Of a stretch of DNA of 9,999 bases, positions 1 through 4,915 are shown in pieces. The notes under the pieces were generated by a model. The model was not told the origin of the DNA. It did no database searches and saw nothing but the letters and a program-made list of their open reading frames with translations. Within the stretch, counting starts at the first letter, position 1; each line of letters starts with the position of its first letter. Source of the stretch: Rhodospirillaceae bacterium. GTDB lineage: Bacteria > Pseudomonadota > Alphaproteobacteria > UBA11073. The translations under genes were made by a program, and so were the position numbers. Location of the stretch: NCBI GenBank assembly GCA_003536545.1, contig DPZW01000020.1:1013-11011 (forward strand), written 5' to 3'.

Positions 1-541
1 GCCCCCCCGCCAATGTCACGGCACCGGTGGCTGCCGTCATCAGGGCCATGCGGCGGCCAAAATATTGTCCCTGAATTTCTTCCGGCACCAGATCGCGGAT
101 CCAGGATGCCCAGGCGCAATTCATCATCCAGCCACCGCCGTAACGCAAAGCCAGCCCCAGCATCAGCAAGGCAATCGATGCAGAAGGCGTGGGCATCAAA
201 ACCGCAACCACCATCAATAAAATACCGGGCCGTGAAAGAATTGCAGCCCGCAGTGTGAGTTTTTTGCGTTCACGGAAATGTTCGGTTGCCCAGACACCTG
301 GGATTTGCATAAAGCTCATCATATGCGGCATGGCGAGCAGCAGGCCGATCATCATATTGCTTGCACCCAATTGCAGTGCAAGTGCAGTCAGCATTGCGCC
401 GGTGATCAAAGCCTCCATTGCGCTATTGCCGATTCCAAAACGCACCATCCATAATTGTCCGCGTGCATAATCAGCTTCGCTCAGGGAATCCTGCGGTGCG
501 TTTGCCGCATTGCGGCTGAAAAGATTGAAAAAACTTGTCAT
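1..541 (-). CDS. MFS transporter, N-terminal part (runs off the left edge)
   Basis: This is a partial gene on the minus strand. It starts at the ATG at 541-539 and stays open for 180 codons to the window edge. After a polar N-terminus (residues 1-30), hydrophobic segments lie at about 36-58, 62-80, 103-117 and 121-133. The loop after the second helix is charged (ATEHFRERKKL, 85-95), in the place of the basic loop 2-3 of major facilitator transporters. A further conserved-looking stretch (SWIRDLVPEEIQGQYFGRR, 146-164) recalls the W-x-x-DLVP...G-x-YFG-x-R pattern of a group of uncharacterised MFS proteins. The protein should be an inner-membrane secondary transporter, but its substrate cannot be told. 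There is no clear ribosome binding site, and the 5' leader may be very short. It runs away from the phage genes and is probably a host gene. The family call is fairly sure; the function is unknown. Confidence 0.8.
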   Translation of the reverse strand, partial: MTSFFNLFSRNAANAPQDSLSEADYARGQLWMVRFGIGNSAMEALITGAMLTALALQLGASNMMIGLLLAMPHMMSFMQIPGVWATEHFRERKKLTLRAAILSRPGILLMVVAVLMPTPSASIALLMLGLALRYGGGWMMNCAWASWIRDLVPEEIQGQYFGRRMALMTAATGAVTLAGG

Positions 542-557
542 GCGAATTTTGAACAGA

Positions 558-572
558 GCATAGATTCTATGC
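558..572. promoter_or_regulatory. Perfect 15-bp palindrome, candidate operator
   Basis: GCATAGATTCTATGC is a perfect inverted repeat with 7-bp arms around one central base. It overlaps the proposed -10 of the MFS gene and ends 17 bases from its start codon, which is where a dimeric repressor of that gene would bind. No regulator gene is visible in the window. Confidence 0.4.
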
Positions 573-592
573 AAAGATGCTAGGGGGCGCAA
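564..592 (-). promoter_or_regulatory. Possible promoter of the MFS gene
   Basis: Reading leftward, TTGCGC (592-587) and TAGAAT (569-564) are separated by 17 bases. The -10 hexamer matches the sigma70 consensus at five of six positions and the -35 at three of six. Transcription would start near 557, giving a leader of about 16 nt. The -10 lies inside the palindrome at 558-572. This is a prediction from sequence only. Confidence 0.3.
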
Positions 593-600
593 GAAACCCC

Positions 601-630
601 TTGACGACAAGGAAATGATTCCTATATACT
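601..630 (+). promoter_or_regulatory. Sigma70-type promoter of the phage late block
   Basis: TTGACG (601-606) and TATACT (625-630) are separated by 18 bases. Each hexamer matches the sigma70 consensus at five of six positions. Transcription should start near 637 and read through a leader of about 140 nt into the capsid gene. It is the only strong promoter I see for the rightward genes. It implies use of host RNA polymerase, not the single-subunit polymerase of T7-type phages. Confidence 0.65.
610..623. promoter_or_regulatory. Dyad in the late-promoter spacer, candidate operator
   Basis: AGGAA-ATGA-TTCCT is an inverted repeat with 5-bp arms and a 4-base spacer. It lies wholly between the -35 and -10 elements of the late promoter and ends one base before the -10. 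A protein bound here would block RNA polymerase. The arms are short, so chance is possible. Confidence 0.3.
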
Positions 631-775
631 GGTCCTAACAACGGGCGAGTTGCGCCTTTTGCTTAGTCTTTCCGGATAACCTGGCTTCAGGCTCCAACCC
701 TTTCGGTTTTCTCGCGGCCCGCATTTCGGCAACCCCGACAACCATTTTCCACACTCATTCAAAAGGAACAACGCA
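631..775 (+). promoter_or_regulatory. Long structured 5' leader of the capsid gene
   Basis: The expected start site near 637 leaves about 140 nt before the capsid ATG. I see three small hairpins: GGCG/CGCC (644-656), followed directly by TTTT; CCTG/CAGG (680-691), with an outer GGA/TCC pairing; and AACC/GGTT (696-708), followed by Ts. An 11-base gap and no long ORF separate these from a good Shine-Dalgarno sequence, AAGGAA (763-768), which sits seven bases before the ATG. I do not recognise a known riboswitch. The leader could stabilise the message or attenuate transcription, but this is inference. Confidence 0.35.
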
Positions 776-1600
776 ATGTCGACAGACATCAGCAATGCGT
801 TCATCAAACAATTTGAACGCGAAACTCATGAAGCTTATCAGCGCATGGGATCCAAACTGCGCGCCACGGTGCGCAGCAAAAATAATGTTGAGGGTTCATC
901 CACAACATTCCAAAAAGTCGGAACTGGCGCAGCCATGACAAAGGCGCGTAATGGCATGGTGCCCACCATGAACGTCACGCATACTGCCGTTGAATGTTTC
1001 CTGCAGGATTATTATGCAGGTGACTGGGTGGATCGTCTCGACGAATTTAAATCCAACATTGACGAGCGTCAGGTTCTGGCAAACGCAGGTGCCTATGCAC
1101 TAGGCCGCAAAACGGACGAGCTGATTATCGCGCAACTGGATACCAACACCAACTACGCCGGCGCGGATACCGACGGCATGACATTGGCCAAAGTATTGGC
1201 GGCGTTTGAAACACTTGGCACCAACGAAGTGCCCGATGACGGCGAACGTTATGCCATTGTGGGTTGGAAACAATGGTCGCAATTGCTGCAAATCGATGAA
1301 TTCGCTTCTTCTGATTACGTCGGCGAAGATTTGCCCTTCAACGGCACGCAGGCCAAACGCTGGCTCGGCACCGTCTGGATGCCGCATTCTGGCCTTTCAG
1401 TTGATGGCGGTGGCGTGCGCAAATGCCATTGGTATCACAAAACTGCGATTGGCCATGCATCCGGGGCGGATGTGCAAACCGATATCACCTGGCACGGTGA
1501 TCGTGCGGCACATTTCGTCAACAGCATGATGAGCCAAGGCGCAAAATTGATCGATGCCAGTGGTATCGTGACATTGCGCTGCGATGAAACTCCGGCATAG
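776..1600 (+). CDS. Major capsid protein
   Basis: This 274-residue protein should form the phage head shell. Its sequence resembles the phage capsid family seen in podovirus-like prophages of Proteobacteria. Typical segments are the N-terminal region with EAYQRMGSKLRATVRSK (17-33), DYYAGDWVDRLDE (78-90), ANAGAYALGRKTDELIIAQLD (split around 101-121), the middle WKQWSQL, and a C-terminal region with HKTAIGHASGADV and ITWHGDRAAHFVNSMMSQGA. It is shorter than T7 gp10 (345 residues). It is the first gene after the late promoter and has a strong ribosome binding site, AAGGAA at 763-768. In T7-like genomes portal and scaffold genes lie just upstream, but here the upstream gene is a divergent transporter. 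The reading frame is intact. The capsid role is recalled from family resemblance, not from a search. Confidence 0.85.
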   Translation: MSTDISNAFIKQFERETHEAYQRMGSKLRATVRSKNNVEGSSTTFQKVGTGAAMTKARNGMVPTMNVTHTAVECFLQDYYAGDWVDRLDEFKSNIDERQVLANAGAYALGRKTDELIIAQLDTNTNYAGADTDGMTLAKVLAAFETLGTNEVPDDGERYAIVGWKQWSQLLQIDEFASSDYVGEDLPFNGTQAKRWLGTVWMPHSGLSVDGGGVRKCHWYHKTAIGHASGADVQTDITWHGDRAAHFVNSMMSQGAKLIDASGIVTLRCDETPA

Positions 1601-1614
1601 GAAAGGAATAGAAT

Positions 1615-1872
1615 ATGGCTTTCGATAGAAACAATCTCTCCGTTCTGGCTTATGCAAACGGTTTCACGCTCTGGCATTACCGCTCCAGTGATGCGGCGGC
1701 TGCAGTGGATAGTGCAGGTTACTTCAACACCGCATCAGAAATGTTGCGTGTGGGTGATATGATTTTAGCCAATGTTGACACCAGTAACGGCATTTTTGTG
1801 GTGAATGCAAATTCCGGCGGCGTTGTGGATGTTGCGGACCTCACCAATTTTGCTGCGGCAGATACTGACTAG
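1615..1872 (+). CDS. Small head-associated protein, possible capsid decoration
   Basis: This 85-residue acidic protein has no predicted membrane segment or signal peptide. The N-terminal part contains LSVLAYANGFTLWHYRSSDA; the middle has AGYFNTASEMLRVGDMIL (34-51); the C-terminus ends in short beta-like stretches and an Asp/Ala-rich tail. Small proteins with a GYFN-x-AS-x-x-L-x-VGD pattern commonly follow the capsid gene in tailed phages, usually annotated as hypothetical. The gene starts 14 bases after the capsid stop and has its own AAAGGAA ribosome binding site (1602-1608), so it should be made together with the capsid. From its size, position and likely beta content I infer a head decoration or cement protein. 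No biochemical role is known to me. Confidence 0.7.
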   Translation: MAFDRNNLSVLAYANGFTLWHYRSSDAAAAVDSAGYFNTASEMLRVGDMILANVDTSNGIFVVNANSGGVVDVADLTNFAAADTD

Positions 1873-1877
1873 AAGTT

Positions 1878-1947
1878 AGAAAATAGATGGAAGAGGGTAA
1901 ATTTATCCTCTTCCATTCTACTTTCCATCTTCTCTTTTCTATTTTCT
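1878..1947 (+). terminator. Nested hairpins between head and tail genes, possible partial terminator
   Basis: A perfect 9-bp stem, TGGAAGAGG (1888-1896) with CCTCTTCCA (1907-1915), encloses a 10-base AT-rich loop. It is followed by a pyrimidine-rich stretch to about 1948. A second pairing, AGAAAATAG (1878-1886) with CTATTTTCT (1939-1947), would enclose the first. AGATGGAA (1885-1892) can also pair with TTCCATCT (1923-1930), which competes with the inner stem. The T-run is broken by C residues, so full rho-independent termination looks unlikely. Partial termination or RNA processing would lower tail-gene expression relative to capsid. Confidence 0.45.
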
Positions 1948-1963
1948 TGAAACGGAGTTTCAA

Positions 1964-2536
1964 ATGACACTTTCTGCAACCGCGCTGGCATCGCGCGCTT
2001 TGCTGCGCATCGGTACGCGCGCTATTAATAGTTTTGATGATGGCACCGTGGAATCCGACCTTGCCGGCGCGCTTTATACTCCCATCCGTGACGGTCTTAT
2101 ATCCAGTTTTGGCTGGAGCTTTGCGACCGCACAAATGGAACTCCCGCGCCTGGCGACTGCGCCTTTGGCTGACTATGATTTTGCCTTTCAACTCCCTAAT
2201 AATTTCTTGCGCGCGATTTCTGCCGGTGTTCCCGGTGCGGGCAGGGGTGTGACGTACCGGATTTATCAAAATGCGCTGCATTGTAATCTGGACGAAGTCA
2301 CACTCACGTATATTTATCGTCCGGCTGAAATTGATTGCCCGGCATTTTTTGACACGGTGCTGATCGCACGCCTGGCGGCAGAATTATGTATTCCAATCAC
2401 CGAGAGCACGGCGCGTGCCGAATTATTATTCTCGCTCGCGGATAAAGAATTACAGCGCGCACGGCAAATCGACAGCCAACAGGAAACACCCGCCAGCATT
2501 GAAGACTTCTCGCTGATTGAGGCACGCCGGTCATGA
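1964..2536 (+). CDS. Tail tubular protein A (T7 gp11-like)
   Basis: This 190-residue protein is close in length to T7 gp11 (196 residues), which forms the ring joining the portal to the tail nozzle. Recognisable segments are ATALASRALLRIGTRAINSF (6-25), then an acidic stretch before ALYTPIRDGLISSFGWSFAT (36-55), FQLPNNFLRAI, LTYIYRPAE, LIARLAAELCIPITES, and the C-terminal EDFSLIEAR. This arrangement is typical of tail tubular A proteins in bacterial prophages. The start has a GGAG box at 1954-1957, six bases before the ATG. Its stop overlaps the start of the next gene (ATGA), which indicates translational coupling to tail protein B. Its usual docking partner, the portal, is not encoded in the window. 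The family call is fairly sure. Confidence 0.85.
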   Translation: MTLSATALASRALLRIGTRAINSFDDGTVESDLAGALYTPIRDGLISSFGWSFATAQMELPRLATAPLADYDFAFQLPNNFLRAISAGVPGAGRGVTYRIYQNALHCNLDEVTLTYIYRPAEIDCPAFFDTVLIARLAAELCIPITESTARAELLFSLADKELQRARQIDSQQETPASIEDFSLIEARRS

Positions 2537-4425
2537 GCATTACGCGGACTGTTAAAACCAATTTCACAGCTGGTGAAGTTTCGCCACTTTTGCTGGGCCG
2601 TGGCGATTTGCGTGCTTATGACAACGGTGCACTGCTGTTGCGGAATGTCTTCATTTACCCAACGGGCGGTATCACGCGCCGTGCAGGGCTGGAATATCTG
2701 GCACAATTGCCGGGTACTGGCCGTTTGGCCTCACTGGAATTTAATGCGGAACAAAATTATCTGTTGGTTTTTACCAATGAATTACTGTCCATTTTTCTGG
2801 ACGGCGTTTTGGTGGAAACATTGGCAACGCCATGGATATCTGCACAGCTGAACCAGATTAACTGGACACAAAGTGCGGATACTTTGCTCGTCGTGCATCC
2901 CGATGTGGAGCCACAGCGCATCATGCGCACCAATGCAGGCTGGACGATTGCCGCATGGGAATTTTTCACGGACGCGAATATTATTCATCAACCCTATTAT
3001 AAATTTGCGGATACGGCTGTTACCGTTACACCATCTGCAACATCCGGTACCATTACGCTCACAGCCTCAGCCAGTGTATTTGAAAACGGTTTGCTCAATA
3101 CACGCATGCGCGTGCACAATAAAGAAGTTGATGTTATTGAAGTGCAATCCGCAACCGTGGTACGCGTCACGACCATTGAAAACCTGCCCGATACCAATCC
3201 AACGATTGACTGGCAGGAACAGTCATTCTCATCCGTGCGTGGCTGGCCGACGGCAGTGGCGTTTCATCAAAATCGCCTGGTCATTGGCGGGTCGCGCGAT
3301 TTGCCGAACCGTTTGTGGTTGTCGAAATCTGGCAATTTATTTAATTTTAATCTGGGCACGGCACAGGATGACGAAGCGATTGAATTCGGCATTTTATCTG
3401 ATCAGGTCAATGCCATCCGCGGATTATTTTCATCCCGCCATTTGCAGATTTTCACATCAGGGGCGGAATGGATGGTGACGGGCACACCGCTCACGCCAGC
3501 ATCGATTCAGCTCAATCGCCAGACGCGTGTGGGCACACTGACCGAACGCACCGTACCGCCCGTGGACGTTGAGGGTGGCACATTATTCGTCTCACGCAGT
3601 GGAAACGAAGTGCGTGAATTTATTTATAGTGATCTTGAGCAAGCCTATACCGCAACCGATCTGGCTTTGCTGGCCCAGCATATGATTTTATCACCACAAT
3701 CGCTGGCTTATGACAAAACGCGGCGTACCTTATTCCTGGTGCGCGGTGACGGCACATTTGCCACACTCACGCTCTATCGTGCCGAAGCTGTGGTGGCCTG
3801 GACCAGCCATGAAACGGACGGCCAGGTTTTATCCATGGCCGTCGTCGGCGATAAAACCTATGCGCTGATTGATCGTGGTGGTGATTATTTTCTGGAAAGT
3901 TTCAATGATGCCTTTGCTCTCGACAGCGCGCTCTCTGGCACAGCGGGAAGTCCTGCTACCACCTGGTATGGGCTTGAACATCTTGAAGGTCGCATAGTTT
4001 CCATTGTGGCAGATGGCAAGGTGCAACCGGATCAAACCGTCACATCGGGTATGATCGTGTTAGAGAACGCTGCCAATAATATTGTGGTTGGATTACCTTT
4101 CGCGCATCAGATTGAACCCTTGCCGCCCAATGCGGTGGGGCCGGACGGCGCGGGACGCTGTGCACGATTAATCGAAACGCAATTCCGTTTGCAGAACAGT
4201 TATGCGTTGCGTCTCGATATCGGCATGGGATTGCGGGATATTTCACTGCGTCGCCATTTGAACCAAACGACCATTGGGGCTGCGCCGCCACGTTTTGATG
4301 GTGATTTAACCGTGCGCGGCATTGGTTGGGCCAAAGATCTCACGCAGCCACTGTGGAAAATTTCTGGTTTCGCGCCGCTACCATTCACGCTGCTTTCTGT
4401 CAGCGCAACGATCAACATCAATTAA
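2533..4425 (+). CDS. Tail tubular protein B / tail nozzle (T7 gp12-like)
   Basis: This 630-residue protein should form the distal nozzle of the short tail. The N-terminus has the pattern NFTAGEVSPLLLGRGDL (10-26), followed by NGALLLRNVFIYPTGGITRR (32-51), a signature of gp12-like and related tail proteins. The middle includes a beta-rich region and WPTAVAFHQNRLVIGGSRDLP (238-258, split here for reading), a motif common in these proteins. It is shorter than T7 gp12 (794 residues). It starts in a four-base overlap with tail protein A. The next gene follows after 10 bases. No stop or frameshift interrupts the reading frame. In T7 the gp12 nozzle attaches to gp11 and carries the fibres, so it probably holds the tailspike encoded downstream. 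Confidence 0.85.
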   Translation: MSITRTVKTNFTAGEVSPLLLGRGDLRAYDNGALLLRNVFIYPTGGITRRAGLEYLAQLPGTGRLASLEFNAEQNYLLVFTNELLSIFLDGVLVETLATPWISAQLNQINWTQSADTLLVVHPDVEPQRIMRTNAGWTIAAWEFFTDANIIHQPYYKFADTAVTVTPSATSGTITLTASASVFENGLLNTRMRVHNKEVDVIEVQSATVVRVTTIENLPDTNPTIDWQEQSFSSVRGWPTAVAFHQNRLVIGGSRDLPNRLWLSKSGNLFNFNLGTAQDDEAIEFGILSDQVNAIRGLFSSRHLQIFTSGAEWMVTGTPLTPASIQLNRQTRVGTLTERTVPPVDVEGGTLFVSRSGNEVREFIYSDLEQAYTATDLALLAQHMILSPQSLAYDKTRRTLFLVRGDGTFATLTLYRAEAVVAWTSHETDGQVLSMAVVGDKTYALIDRGGDYFLESFNDAFALDSALSGTAGSPATTWYGLEHLEGRIVSIVADGKVQPDQTVTSGMIVLENAANNIVVGLPFAHQIEPLPPNAVGPDGAGRCARLIETQFRLQNSYALRLDIGMGLRDISLRRHLNQTTIGAAPPRFDGDLTVRGIGWAKDLTQPLWKISGFAPLPFTLLSVSATININ

Positions 4426-4435
4426 GGAGAACCGA

Positions 4436-4903
4436 ATGTCGGGTATCACTTCAATCGTCACACCGATTTTCTCGAGTGTGGTGCAGGGGGCTGTGCAAGG
4501 CGCACAGCAGCGGCAGTCAGATTTATTATCGCAGCAACAGCTCTTGCAACGTCAGCAACAACAGGAAGCCGAAGCGGCAGCAGATGCTGCCGCAAAATCG
4601 GCGCAACTGCAGGCTGACGCTGATAAATCATCGCGTGCGCGGGCAAACGCGTTGTCGCGTGGATTAGCCAAGGCGCGTGCCTATTTTGCCGCACAGGGCA
4701 TAGATCCTGATAGCGGCAGTGCAGCAGCTCTGGCGCAAAGCGAGACGGCAGATACCGCATTTGAAAATAAATCCGCGCAGGATGAATTGCAAAATCAATT
4801 ATTCAACATCAACCGCAGCCTGGCTGACCTGCAGGGCAGCAATCTGCTCGCACGCACGCAATTGCAGCAACGTCAATCTTTTAACCGCAACATCAGATTC
4901 TAA
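4436..4903 (+). CDS. Coiled-coil internal virion / ejection protein (T7 gp14-like)
   Basis: This 155-residue protein starts at the ATG at 4436, which has a strong AAGGAGA site at 4424-4430. An upstream in-frame ATG at 4322 lies inside tail protein B and is rejected. Residues 1-25 are mildly hydrophobic. Residues 25-70 are rich in Gln, Ala and Glu and should form a helix or coiled coil. Then comes AYFAAQGIDPDSGSAAALAQ (82-101), followed by another Gln/Asn/Leu-rich helical region. A GI-x-P-x-SGSA turn between long helices is common in phage internal proteins of the gp14 type. In T7, gp14 (196 residues) is ejected and inserts in the outer membrane. The position between gp12-like and gp17-like genes fits. 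The partners gp15 and gp16 are absent, so the ejection machine is either simpler or completed elsewhere. Confidence 0.6.
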   Translation: MSGITSIVTPIFSSVVQGAVQGAQQRQSDLLSQQQLLQRQQQQEAEAAADAAAKSAQLQADADKSSRARANALSRGLAKARAYFAAQGIDPDSGSAAALAQSETADTAFENKSAQDELQNQLFNINRSLADLQGSNLLARTQLQQRQSFNRNIRF

Positions 4904-4915
4904 TCCGGAGACATC

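Noticed and set aside
1841..2281. 146-codon minus-strand frame crossing the hairpin region
   Set aside because: It overlaps two better-supported plus-strand genes and has no recognisable family features.
2873..3478. 201-codon open frame on the plus strand inside tail protein B
   Set aside because: It is in another frame of a clear gp12-like gene and its composition (many Cys, Trp, Arg) is typical of a shadow translation.
4322..4435. N-terminal extension of the internal virion protein
   Set aside because: The upstream ATG lies inside tail protein B and has no suitable ribosome binding site, whereas the ATG at 4436 follows a strong AAGGAGA.
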